From: Taudactylus pleione | Lineage: Eukaryota > Chordata > Amphibia > Anura > Myobatrachidae | DNA length: 64,000 bases | Reading direction: 5' to 3' | NCBI GenBank assembly: GCA_031769625.1 | Contig: JAUIMM010000126.1 | Span: 4,488,001 to 4,552,000, forward strand | Shown here: in pieces, positions 54,867-64,000 of the stretch | How the letters are laid out: each line of letters starts with the position of its first letter | How positions within the stretch are numbered: the stretch's first letter is position 1 | Program-made: the position numbers and the translations under genes | The notes under the pieces: model-generated | Database searches by the model: none | What the model saw: only the letters and a program-made list of their open reading frames with translations | Told to the model about the DNA's origin: nothing

Positions 54867-56319
54867 TGTCAAAACCGGATAATTGGCTAAGACAGAATCT
54901 GTTAGAATCAGAATCTGCACGACAGCATCTTGTGAATGGCAAACAAGACTCCATTTTGCAACTGATCGCAAAACGCCATTTTAGCTACAACTTAAAGTCC
55001 TTACATTAAATATTCAGTGATGACAAGACAGGTTTTGTTGATTTGTCTGTGACGAATAATTAAAGAATACACAAAGATATGGTGAGCGTTTGCTCTGCAT
55101 ACAGAACAGTATGCCTATGAAAATTGAAGTATAACACAGACACTGATATACTCAGAAGGAGTGGATTCAGGAAAAATTGTTAGACGTTTAAGCTATCGTT
55201 AGTCATTGTAGGCCTGGTATCTAATGTTGATGTGGTTAAGAAGAAATTAATTGTATTCTAAATAAACCATTGTCTTTAAGTCTAATGCTTAAATAAACTA
55301 GCTTTTACATTTGTGATTTCATCAAGCATCATTTTGCCACCTGTGTAAACTCATCGCCTGTCATTTTGTAGTCCAGACAAGTAATATCAAAATATGTCAA
55401 GTAATACATATATATATACACATATATTAATTCATGATAAATACATGCATGCACATAGACAATCGCATGTGTACCCACAATGCGTGCACATATATACACA
55501 GTTGCTATTGCAGATATAAACACACACACAGCGCACCTTTTTTACTCTGTTCTCAGATGCACAACACATACTTACATATATTCATAAATACACACGCACT
55601 CATAAAAGGTTCCTGCACATTATGGTTTATATTAAAGTTATTAATTATGATGTAAAATGTATGTATTTCATATTAATGGTATAGAACATCGTAGACATTT
55701 CATGTTTGGTACTGTACTGATACCCTATTTCCAGATACCCGGTTATATCGACAAGGGAATCGGATCATGCGTTCGGGAGTTATGGACCATCGTGAATTAT
55801 TGATTGAAATATAAAACTCTATGCTGAGCCTGTGGTTAATTTAAATCAATTAAAGAAAGACAATACAATCTGAAGAAGTGGGACATACCCCTAGTGAACT
55901 GTCCTATGAACTACAGTGTACTACAAAGACCAAGAGCAAGAACCAATGGAATTATGTTTGACTGTCTACATTGCTGTTATCACGATCACTTTGGGTATAT
56001 AGCCTGTGTACTGGTCCCAGTTAGGAACCATTCTTCTTCTTGGATGACCGCAGGCTTCTGGATTGATGACTGTAACAGGGACCGGTGCGCTGGTGTATGT
56101 ATCGACTGTACCATAATGATTGTAACATTTGCACTCATTGTTTAGATCACAGTGCTAAGTACCTTTTTCTTTGCTAATAATATCTTTTGTGCTTAGGAAC
56201 CACACTCATGGTCTGAAAGTGTTTATTTCTATGTGCGACTATTCATAACGCTAAATAGCGTCATCTAAGGTATAGAGGTTTTAGGCAGGATTCCATAGAG
56301 GTTTAAATAGGATTCCATA
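54867..56319. mobile_element. LTR-like insertion in gypsy A protease
   Basis: A 1453-bp insertion flanked by catc (54863-54866 and 56320-56323). Removing it with one copy joins the protease frame as YILKH-QIPTEVPP. It starts tgtcaaaacc, has aataaa signals (55262, 55293) and tccattttgc-type text near 54950, features common in LTRs. It ends ccata rather than the expected CA. Best explained as a solo LTR of another retroelement. No coding region. Confidence 0.55.
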
Positions 56320-56323
56320 CATC

Positions 56324-56640
56324 AGATACCCACTGAGGTGCCTCCTCAATCTGTCTCTTTGTCCATGGTAGATAGCAGTCTAATTCCCCATGGCTCCATT
56401 TCTTTCCAGACACATCCTCTTATACTCTGCATAGGAGCATTACATTCCGTGAAGAACACTAACTTAGTTATTACTAAGGCCACCCATTCTGTTGTCCTGG
56501 GACTTCTATGGTTTCAGAAGCACAACCCACAAAATTGACAGGTCCTCTATGCAGATTATGTCTTGGGACAAAGCCTGTACCAACATCTGTCTCCATAAAG
56601 TTGTTCCTTTCCCCTCTGAGACACATATGGCAGAGAATTT
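56324..56640 (+). pseudogene. Gypsy A protease, second half
   Basis: QIPTEVPPQSVSLSMVDSSL, HGSISFQTHPLILCIGALHS and VVLGLLWFQKHNPQN, the back half of a retropepsin with the hydrophobic-hydrophobic-G motif. A stop follows at 56537. Same layout as element B at 59470-59700. Confidence 0.8.
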
Positions 56641-57235
56641 ACCTCCTCAGTACCACCACTATCTTGATGTTTAGTAAACAAGGTGCCAAAAATCTTCCAC
56701 CTCATTGGGAATGGGATTTTCCCACAGACCTTATTCCTGGAAAGACACCCTCTCGAGGTCACATATATCCCTTGTCTGTCCCTGAAACTGCTACCATGTC
56801 TGATTATATCAAAGAAAACCTGAAAAAAAGATTTATCCATCCTTCCTCTTTGCCTGCAGGAGCACGTTTCTTTTTTGCTAAGAAAAAAGATGGTGTAGAC
56901 TACAGTGGGCTTAACAAAATCATGGTGAAGAATCGCTATCCATTACTTCTTTTCATTGAACTTCGACTGGGTGAAAGGATCCACAATTTTTACCAAGTTG
57001 AATCTGAGAGGAGCCTATAACTTGATATGTATTCGAAAAGGGGACGAATGGAAAACCTCCTTCAATACTAGGGACAAGCACTATTAAAACCTAGTGATGC
57101 CATTTGTACTGAGCAATGCTCCTGTGATCTTCCAACATTTTGTCAACAAAAATATTCCATGATCTTCTCTATCAGTCAGTCATTGATATTTGGATGATAT
57201 CCTTATTTTTTCTCAAGATCTTCAATTACATCATG
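56641..57235 (+). pseudogene. Gypsy A reverse transcriptase, first part
   Basis: [65 protein letters not shown], then in another frame [40 protein letters not shown], and YLDDILIFSQDLQ at 57187. The catalytic YLDD is intact, but a short deletion after KKDG removes GGLRPCI-equivalent residues, and stops occur. The Tc1-like element breaks it at the TA of 57236-57237; the remainder is at 63198. Confidence 0.85.
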
Positions 57236-57237
57236 TA

Positions 57238-57401
57238 CAGCCATGGACAAAAATTTAGAGAATGACACAAGTATTGGTTTTCACAAAGTCTGTTGCTTCA
57301 GTGTTTATGATGGCAATTTGCATATATCCAGAATGTCATGAAGAGTGATCAGATGAATTGCAATTCATTGCAAGTCCCTCTTTGCCATGACAATGAACTT
57401 A
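57238..57401. mobile_element. Tc1-like transposon, left terminal part
   Basis: Begins cagccatggacaaaaattta after a TA, then gagaatgacacaagtattgg, ttttcacaaagtctgttgct, and continues through gatggcaatttgcatatatc. I recognise this as the terminal region of a vertebrate Tc1-like element with long inverted repeats. It is cut at 57401 by a hairpin-chain fragment. The right end is at 63125. Confidence 0.8.
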
Positions 57402-57555
57402 GGGTCTGATTCAGAGCCGGACGCTCTGACAGAGCGCTCGCTCTGAATCAGGGCCGGCCTTCTTGTATTTTAGAGCGGCTGCCTTGCCGCTCGCATAGCT
57501 GTGGGTGACCACCCACAGCTATAGGCAGCGGCCATGATAATGGTCATGATGGTCA
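57402..57555 (-). mobile_element. Hairpin-chain element copy 5 (truncated)
   Basis: Starts gggtctgattcagagccgga after tta (57399-57401) and contains the terminal hairpin, the gccgctcgcatagctgtggg hairpin and the start of atggtcatgatggtcaaga. It then breaks directly into gypsy B's LTR at agactgg, a join with about 4 bp of shared sequence. Confidence 0.85.
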
Positions 57556-58363
57556 AGACTGGCATTACGTGTACAAAGAGGTCTGCCAGCATTGGGCCAC
57601 CCTGGTTAGGTTAAGTCTAGTGGTGTCTCAGCATAATGGCTGTCTGGGTGCTACCATGTTGTCTTTGGCCATGTGACATGGCAGGCCAATCGTCTTTGGG
57701 TCACCTGCTCTCTCTGGTCTATCATGCTCTGTTACTGGGTACTTAAGGGTGTTTGGAGTGCCCTGTAGTTGCTAGTGCAATGTGTTCATAGCGTCAGCTG
57801 TGAGAGAGTTCTCTGTGCTCCTGACCTTACACTTCTGCTTTGGTGTTTGCCCTAGCTTCATGTCAGCCTCCGGCTCCCTGCATAGCCTGCACCGCTCTGC
57901 CTTGCCTTGCACTCTGCTGGGATCAGCCTGCACCTTCCAGTAGACCCTGTCCTGCCTGAACCTGTCTCCTCAGTTAACCCATTCCTGTGCAGCCCTCATC
58001 ATAGCATTACCACATTCTCCTTTCAGCCACCATCACAGCATTACCGGATTTCCCTTTCAGCCATCATCACAGCATTACCTGATATCCCTCTCAGCCACTA
58101 TTCAGCATACAAGGATTTCCACTTCACTCTGACAATCTATCTGAATTCACCTCATTCATCTCTGTCACTGATCTGGACATTCGTTTATTCCCACTCACTA
58201 CAGTTCCCTCCTGCAACATATATTATTTATTACTGGACTTTAGTTTATCTTATTGTTCATGTCTACCAACATTCACATTAAACAACTCACCTTTCAGTTT
58301 AAACCGGTTCCGGTGTTTTCTCCTCTTACCACCCCGGGTCCACAACAAACACAGACTCTAACA
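57556..58363 (+). repeat. Gypsy B 5' LTR (first 80 bp lost)
   Basis: Aligns with the 3' LTR 62312-63124 (ctggcatt, aagaggtctgccagcattgg, ttgccctagct). The RNA start equivalent, gctagtgcaa, lies at 57771-57780, 30 bp after acttaag (57741), a weakened TATA. A 34-bp minisatellite (cagcattacc units, about 57994-58100) follows. Ends ctctaaca at 58363. Confidence 0.85.
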
Positions 58364-58376
58364 GTTTGCACTGGCC
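58364..58376 (+). promoter_or_regulatory. Gypsy B primer-binding site, self-priming type
   Basis: gtttgcactggcc, identical to element A, directly after the LTR. Pairs with gctagtgcaa at 57771-57780, allowing one G-U pair. Confidence 0.7.
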
Positions 58377-59299
58377 AAAAGGATTCGGCTACTGGACAGG
58401 AGTCCAGACCAGATTTAATTCACGGCATGGTGTCGCACCTGGAAGGATTGGAGACCATGCAACAGCAAATAGCACATTATGTTGAAGAAATGGCACTCCG
58501 TCAAGATACCTTACAAGCTACACTAACTACTTCAAGTATGCCTGCAGTTACTTCTGTCTCCACTTATGTGGTATCTGCCTCTGGAGTTCCTCCTTGTTTG
58601 TATTTACCTACACCTGGCAAGTTTGATGGCAATCCTAAACTGTGTCATGGATGTCTCAACCAGTGTGATGTACATTTTACATTAAAACCCTCCAATTTCC
58701 CTACTCCTAAAACCAAAGTGGCCTACAGTATATTGTGTCTTTGTTGTCCGGCTCAGCCTTTCCCCGCTCTGGGAGCGATCAGATCTGCTACTGGATAATT
58801 ACCCAGAAAGATTTTTTATGAGCCTGGAAGAACCACTTCTGCTTCATCCAGAATTATGAATCTGAAACAAGGTATGTGTCAGGTCAGTCAGTACGTCATT
58901 CAGTTCCAGACGTTGGCATCAGACCTCAGATGGAACAAAGAAGCCCTAACATCGGCCTTCTAGCATGGACTATCGGATTGTATAAAGGATGATCTAGCCA
59001 CTCGTGATTTACCCTCTAGTCTTAATAATCTAATTTCCCTCTGCAATAAGGTTGATATATGCTTTAGAGAGCGCATGCTGAGAAGCACAGAGCTGATAGT
59101 TTTAGGCCTCATCCTCAACCTCCTCCTACCCGTTCTCCTCCCTCTCTTACAGATGAAGAACCCATGCAGGTTAATCATACCGGTCTTTCTAAAGAAGAAC
59201 AACAGAGATGCTTTCAAAAGAACCTTTGTCTATACTGTGGAGACACGGGTCACCTGGTGAATTCCTGTACCCACAAGCCAGGAAACGCCCATTCCTAAC
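58377..59299 (+). pseudogene. Gypsy B gag
   Basis: Frame 58253-58798 runs from inside the LTR: TVCTGQKDSATGQ, MVSHLEGLETMQQQIAHYVE, a glutamine-rich coiled-coil-like stretch, then LPTPGKFDGNPKLCHGCLNQ and DVHFTLKPSNFPTPKTKVAY. A stop comes at 58797. Later pieces are RPQMEQRSPNIGLL and DEEPMQVNHTGLSKEEQQRC. A zinc knuckle CLYCGDTGHLVNSC (C-X2-C-X4-H-X4-C, 59227-59268) is intact. Gag would form the capsid and bind RNA. Several stops. Confidence 0.85.
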
Positions 59300-59761
59300 T
59301 AGTCCCGGGGACACTCTGTTAGGAGTAATACTTCCGTCCACAAAGCAGAATTACTCTGTTTTGTCCATTGCTCTGGACATTAAGTCTAGTCCTGTATTTG
59401 TGTCTGCCCTCTTGGATTCTGGTGCAGCAGAAAATTTAATGTCCTCTCGTTTGGCAGATAAATTATAATTCCTTGCATCACCTTGGATCATGCTATCTCC
59501 TTGACCACTATCGATGGTAGACCTATGTCTAATGGAACTGTGTTTAAAAGAACCCAACCTATTCTAGTTCGTATTGGAGCCCTTGATGTTGAACATATAA
59601 TCTTCTTAATCATACCCAATGCTTCCCATGGGATTATACTCGGATACCCATGGCTGCGTAAGCACAACCCCATTAATGATTGGAACACTATGCAGGTCTT
59701 GCCTTCTGAAGATCTGACTTGTGAGAAAAATTCAGATGTTAGAGGTCCCATTTATAGTTAA
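59300..59761 (+). pseudogene. Gypsy B protease
   Basis: FVSALLDSGAAENLMSSRLA (active-site DSG intact, about 59406), a stop at 59466, then in another frame DHAISLTTIDGRPMSNGTVF, VRIGALDVEHIIFLIIPNAS and GIILGYPWLRKHNP. A complete retropepsin fold spread over two frames. It would cleave Gag-Pol. Inactive through the stop and shift. Confidence 0.85.
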
Positions 59762-59779
59762 AGGGCAAGCGTTTGCGTA

Positions 59780-60238
59780 GCCGACAGACAGAATCCCGAC
59801 CGCCAGCTTCCCGACTGTCTAATCCTGGCAAGAGTTAAATGACAGACGTTGAGATACCGACGCCTGTCATTTTACCTACACCGGGAGCCCGACACTGGGC
59901 TTACCGATCTAAGGTAAGCCAGGTGCCGGGCGTGGACAGCCGCGGGGGGGAGGGTTAGGGGCTCCCAGGGGGGACTTGCGGTTAGGCTCCCCTTTGAAGG
60001 GATAGGTTTGGCTAGGGGAAGGGGGGTTAGGGTTAGGCACCCCCAGCAGGGAGGTTAGGGTTAGGCACCCCCCCGGGATACTTATGTTTAGGCAGCAGGG
60101 AAGGGAGGTTAGGTTTAGGCACTTGGGGGGAAGTTAGTGTTAGGCACCCCTAAGGTAGGGTTAGGGGGTGTTAGGTTAGTTTATACTTACCTTTAGTGCA
60201 TTCGGGATCTTCACCTCTCCTTGGCTTCTGCTGTCGGC
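59780..60238. mobile_element. G-rich insertion in gypsy B
   Basis: Lies between gccgacag (59780-59787) and ctgtcggc (60231-60238), inverted 8-bp ends. The middle has many ggttaggg and ttaggcaccccc units (59940-60180). It interrupts the protease-RT spacer of gypsy B. Related fragments are seen at 23842. Non-coding; class unknown. Confidence 0.65.
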
Positions 60239-60239
60239 C

Positions 60240-61107
60240 AGCGGTAAATCATATTGATCCCACCTTAAGAATATCAATCATTTACCAATGTTTTCTCCAA
60301 AAGACCAGCTAATGTCTTACCTCCTCATAGAGAATGGTATTGTCCTATCGACTTTTTACCTGGGAAGATGCCTCCCCGTGGTCGGACCTATCCGTTGTCC
60401 CTACCAGAAACCGACGCCATGTCGGAATACATCCAAGAGAACTTAAAAAAGGGATTTATCTGACCATCTACATCATCTGCTGGAGCGGGGTTTTTCTTTG
60501 ATTCTAAAAATGATGGATGCTTGAGACCGTGTATAGATTGTAGAGGCCTGAATGATATTACAGTAAAGAACAGATACCCTCTACCATTGATTGCCAAATT
60601 ATGTGACAGAGTAAAGGGATCCACTATATTCTCTAAGTTAGATCTCCGAGGTGCATACAACCTCATCCGTATCTGAGCAGGTGATGAGTGGAAAACAGCA
60701 TTCAACACAAAGGACGGTCATTTTGAATACCTGGTCATGCCTTTCGGGCTGTGTAATGCACCTGCCAATTTTCAAGGTTTTGTTAATGAGATCTTTAGGG
60801 ATCTCTTATATGTCTCAGTTGTCATCTATTTAGATGACATTTTAATTTTTTTCTCTTTTCCTGAGGAACATCATAATCATGTCAAAGAAGTCTTGTCTCA
60901 TCTGAGGAAGAACAAACTGTATTGTAAATTGGAGAAATGTGTGTTCGGTGTACCAAGTGTTCCATTTCTTGTATATATCATTTCAGGATCAGGTTTAGAA
61001 ATGGACCCCAAGAAAGTCCAAGCAATATTGGATTGGTCCCGTCCCACATCTTTGGAAGCCATCCAAAGACTTCTTGGTTTCTCCAATTATTATCAGTGTT
61101 TTATTAA
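60240..61107 (+). pseudogene. Gypsy B reverse transcriptase
   Basis: [106 protein letters not shown] (YLDD at 60827-60838), then LRKNKLYCKLEKCVFGVPSV, LEMDPKKVQAILDWSRPTSL and LLGFSNYYQCFIK. The long frame 60737-61282 covers palm, thumb and part of integrase without a stop. Earlier stops (60462, 60674) disable it. RNase H is deleted after FIK. Confidence 0.9.
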
Positions 61108-61905
61108 ATCTCCCCGACAGTCTCCAGCCAGTGAATTGGTGCCTCTTCCCGTACCTTCTCATCTGTGGACACATCTGTCCATGAATTTTGTGACAGACCT
61201 GCCAAATTCTAATGGATATACAACCATCTGGGTCGTAGTGGATCATTTCTCAAAGATGGTCCATTACATTCCACTGGAGTAGTTACCCTCAGTAACTGAT
61301 TTGGCTCACCTATTTGTTCCCTATATATTTCACCTTCATGGACTTCCTTCAGAAATCATCTCAGACCGGGGAGTCCAATTCATGGCAAAATTCTGGAGAG
61401 CCCTCTGCTCTATTCTGCAAGTGAAACTTAACTTTCCATGGCCTATCACCCTCAAAGTAATGGATCCACCGAGAGGGTGAACCAGGACCTCGAGACCTTC
61501 ATGAGAATCTTTATGTCCTCATCCCAGGACAACAGGTCTGAGTCCCTTCCTTGGGCCACTCTTCTACTGATCAAACTCCTTTCTATATTGTGTATGATCT
61601 TCATCCTACGGTCCCTTAGTTCTGAAGTTTACCCGCCTCTGATGTACCAGTTGTGGATACCACTGTACAGAACTTTGCTTCAGTTTGGGCTCAAGTGCGG
61701 GCTGCTCTTGTTTAGACCTCCCTGCAGTACAAGGATCAGGCTGATAGGAAGTGAAGAAAAGTTCCTCAGATTCGGATTGGGGATCAAGTATGGCTTTCTA
61801 TCCACAATCTTTGCCTCAGGGTACCGTCTAAGAAGTTTGCTCCCTGGTTTATTGGACCATACTCCATTACAGAGATAATCAATCCATTCTCCTATCATTT
61901 TCAGC
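61108..61905 (+). pseudogene. Gypsy B integrase (fused to RT by deletion)
   Basis: Directly after RT: LVPLPVPSHLWTHLSMNFVT, DLPNSNGYTTIWVVVDHFSK, then FHLHGLPSEIISDRGVQFMA (second Asp present) and AYHPQSNGSTERVNQDLETF (Glu present). The first catalytic position reads MNFVTD where chromoviruses have MDF, so the first Asp of DDE is Asn. The zinc-binding N-terminal domain is missing. Frames change at 61282 and 61470. Followed by VWLSIHNLCLRVPSKKFAPW and [10 protein letters not shown] linker blocks. Confidence 0.85.
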
Positions 61906-61979
61906 TCCCGTCTTATTTAAAAATTCCTAATTCTTTTCATGTATCTCTGCTCAAGCCATTAGTTCTCTGAATTCTTCAG

Positions 61980-62195
61980 TGTTATACCTGTTCCCCCCAA
62001 GATCCAAACTGAAAAGGGGGTGGAATTTGAGGTGTGTCAGATTCTGGATTCTCGTATCCTTCATGGTCATTTGCAATACCTGCTCAATTGGAGAGGCTAT
62101 GGTCCGGAAGAGTGTTGTTGGACAAGAGCTGAGGACGTCCATGCACCCAAGCTCATCAGCAAGTTCCACTTGGCTTATCCCAAAAAAGCCTAAAA
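61980..62195 (+). pseudogene. Gypsy B chromodomain
   Basis: One frame reads EFEVCQILDSRILHGHLQYL, LNWRGYGPEECCWTRAEDVH, APKLISKFHLAYPKK then stop. Full-length for a chromovirus chromodomain (about 55 residues), with the aromatic positions F, W and W retained. These domains guide integration through histone marks. It is separated from integrase by frameshifts. Confidence 0.85.
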
Positions 62196-62215
62196 GGTGT
62201 CCTGAGGCCACCCAT

Positions 62216-62229
62216 AAGGAGAGGGGTAC
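62216..62229 (+). promoter_or_regulatory. Gypsy B polypurine tract
   Basis: aaggagaggggtac immediately before the 3' LTR at 62230. Purine tracts here prime plus-strand synthesis. Confidence 0.75.
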
Positions 62230-63124
62230 TGTCATGACCTGGGTTTCGCGGCGTGGAGGTTTGCAGTCCTTATCGGTGAGGGCGATGTGGCATGGTCCTT
62301 CTGGCAAGGGAGACTGGCATTGCGTGTATGAAGAGGTCTGCCAGCATTGGGCCATTCTGGCAAGGGTAAGTCTAGTGACATCTCCACGTCAAGGCTGTAA
62401 GGGCACCACCATGTTGTCTTTGGCCATGTGACATAGCAGGCCAATCGTCCATGGGTCACCTGCTCTCTGGCCTATCACGCTTTGCTACTGCGAACTTAAA
62501 GGTGTTTTTAGTGCCCTGTAGTTGCCCATGCAACATGTTCACAGTGTCAGCTGTGAAAGAGTTCTCTGTGCTCCTGAACCTTACACTTGTGCTCCGGTGT
62601 TTGCCCTAGCTCCTTGTCAGCCTCTGGCTCCCTGCATAGCCTGCAACAATCTGCCTTGCCTTGCACTACACTTTGATCAGCATGCACCTTCCACCAGATA
62701 CACTCCTGCCCTAAACTGTCTCCTCAGTTAACCCATTCATGCACAGCCCTCATCACAGCATTACCAAATTCTCCTTTCAGCCATCATCACAGCATTACCG
62801 GATTTCCCTTTCAGCTATCATCACAGCATTATCAGATTTCCCTCTCATCCACTATTCGGCATACCAGGATTTCCACTTCACTCTGACAGTCTATCTGGAT
62901 TCACCTCATTCATCTCTGCCACTGATCTGGACATTTGTTTATTCCTACTCACTACAGTTCCCTCCTGCCACATATATTAGTTTGTTAATTACTGGACTTT
63001 AGTTTTATCTTACTGTTCATGTCTACCAGCATTCACATTAAACAACCCACCTTTCAGTTTAAACCTGTTCTGGTATTTTCTCCTGTTACCACCTCGGATC
63101 CACAACAAACACAGACTCTAAAAA
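62230..63124 (+). repeat. Gypsy B 3' LTR
   Basis: tgtcatgacctggg to ctctaaaa, about 895 bp. It differs from the 5' LTR at many positions (about 8-10 percent by eye), so the insertion is old. The RNA-start segment has changed to gttgcccatgcaac. The 34-bp minisatellite recurs at 62745-62860. The last bases aaaa replace aaca. Confidence 0.9.
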
Positions 63125-63195
63125 TAGTAACATCTGACTAAAAGGTCTAAAAACACTGAAGCAGCAAACTTTGTGAAAACCAATACTTGTGTCAT
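63125..63195. mobile_element. Tc1-like transposon, right terminal part
   Basis: tagtaacatctgactaaaag, then acactgaagcagcaaacttt and gtgaaaaccaatacttgtgt ending cat at 63195. It is the inverted counterpart of 57253-57300. The outermost 25 bp or so of the repeat are missing, so the right boundary with gypsy A is a deletion. No transposase remains between the two ends. Confidence 0.8.
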
Positions 63196-63197
63196 GC

Positions 63198-64000
63198 TCA
63201 AGACTTCCGTATTAAACCCTTATTCTGCAAACTTGAAAAATATATCTTCGAGGTGTCATTCATTACATTTTGAGGATACATAATCTCCTGTTTTGGTCTC
63301 CAGATGGATCCTGAAAAAGCACAAGCTGTACTCTCTTGGACAGAGCCAACCTCCCTGAAAGCCATCCGGAGGTTCCTTGGCTTTGCCAATTATTATGGTA
63401 AATTTATCCGAGGCTTCTCTTCTCTAATGACTCTCACTACAGCCCTCACCAGTAAGGGCAAAATTCAGCACAGTGGTCTCCAGAAGCCAAATCCGCCTTT
63501 CATCTCCTCAAACAGTCTTTTATCTTGGCTCCAGTATTAAGACAACTGGATTTCACTCAGCCCTTGATCTTATAGGTGAACGCATCCTCTGAAGAGGTAA
63601 GAGCAATTTTCTTTCAGAGATCTGATGAGAATAAACTCTTTCCTGGTGGATTCTTTTCAAGAAAAGTTTCACCTGCTGAGAGAAATTATCCAACAGGCAA
63701 AAAACCTCTCTGCCATCAAATTGGCATTTGATGAGTGGTGTTATCTTCTGGAAGGTGCATGATTTTGCATTTTTTCATATTTTTTAATATACAATTTTTT
63801 CACATATATGAAAAAAACTCAATGTCTGTTGCCCAGACAAGTCCGATGGGCATTATTTTTTTTCAGGTTGAATTTCAAGTTGTCTTTTGGTTCTGGATCA
63901 CAAGATGGCAAGGCCGACGCTCTCTCTCATTCAAAGTGTCCTGAAAAAGATTCTATTAATACAGAGCAATATGGTTTTTGCCTCTACCAGACAATCTTCT
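63198..64000 (+). pseudogene. Gypsy A reverse transcriptase, second part, and RNase H
   Basis: QDFRIKPLFCKLEKYIFEVS (63199), GLQMDPEKAQAVLSWTEPTS, LKAIRRFLGFANYYGKFIRG (63304-63420) continue the RT thumb. The RNase H follows: LDFTQPLIL and VNASSEEVRAIFFQRSDENK, FPGGFFSRKVSPAERNYPTG. After a low-complexity AT insertion (63760-63830) come PRQVRWALFF and GSQDGKADALSHSKC. A stop at 63538 and others. The element runs off the window before its integrase. Confidence 0.85.

Overview
This is a repeat-dominated stretch of a vertebrate nuclear genome, most probably an anuran amphibian. The organism is an inference from the mix seen here: Ty1/copia, Ty3/gypsy chromoviruses, Penelope-like, L2-like and L1/Tx1-like LINEs, hAT, Tc1, a tRNA-type SINE, and abundant short foldback elements ending in gggcctgattcag or gtatatttac. 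I found no intact host gene, no rRNA or functional tRNA gene, no CRISPR array and no prokaryotic gene organisation. Nearly every long reading frame is a decayed transposon gene or a chance frame inside a repeat.

Layout. 0.6-2.3 kb: a minus-strand gypsy-type LTR split by a hairpin-chain element; a second, composite hairpin-chain element follows at 2.6-3.7 kb. 4.1-7.6 kb: a decayed Ty1/copia element (+) with a primer-binding site for half of initiator tRNA-Met. 8.2-17.2 kb: a foldback element, then a minus-strand L1/Tx1-like LINE carrying a nested L2-like LINE and two short elements. 17.9-21.7 kb: another hairpin-chain element abutting a gypsy chromovirus (C). 22.4-24.6 kb: Penelope-like pieces. 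25.6-28.4 kb: minus-strand gypsy pieces and a SINE. 28.4-33.1 kb: short foldback elements, including a near-perfect 490-bp palindrome. 33.3-37.3 kb: hAT copy 1 (+). 41.0-50.1 kb: a large foldback element into which a 6.9-kb hAT (copy 2, -) has jumped; its transposase gene is replaced by about 25 tandem copies of a 139-bp monomer. 50.9-52.3 kb: a hairpin-chain copy and a relative. 53.0-64.0 kb: gypsy A, interrupted by a Tc1-like element, which holds a hairpin-chain fragment and gypsy B, which itself holds a G-rich insertion.

The most notable observations are: (1) a family of roughly 550-bp elements built almost wholly from about twelve consecutive hairpins and flanked by 3-bp target duplications; (2) the hAT whose internal array repeatedly carries a piece of its own transposase gene; (3) gypsy LTRs whose predicted RNA 5' end is exactly complementary to the adjacent primer-binding site, as in self-priming Tf1/sushi-type elements; (4) the multi-layer nest at the right end. 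All coding remnants contain stops or frameshifts, so the window reads as a fossil bed rather than a cooperating gene set.
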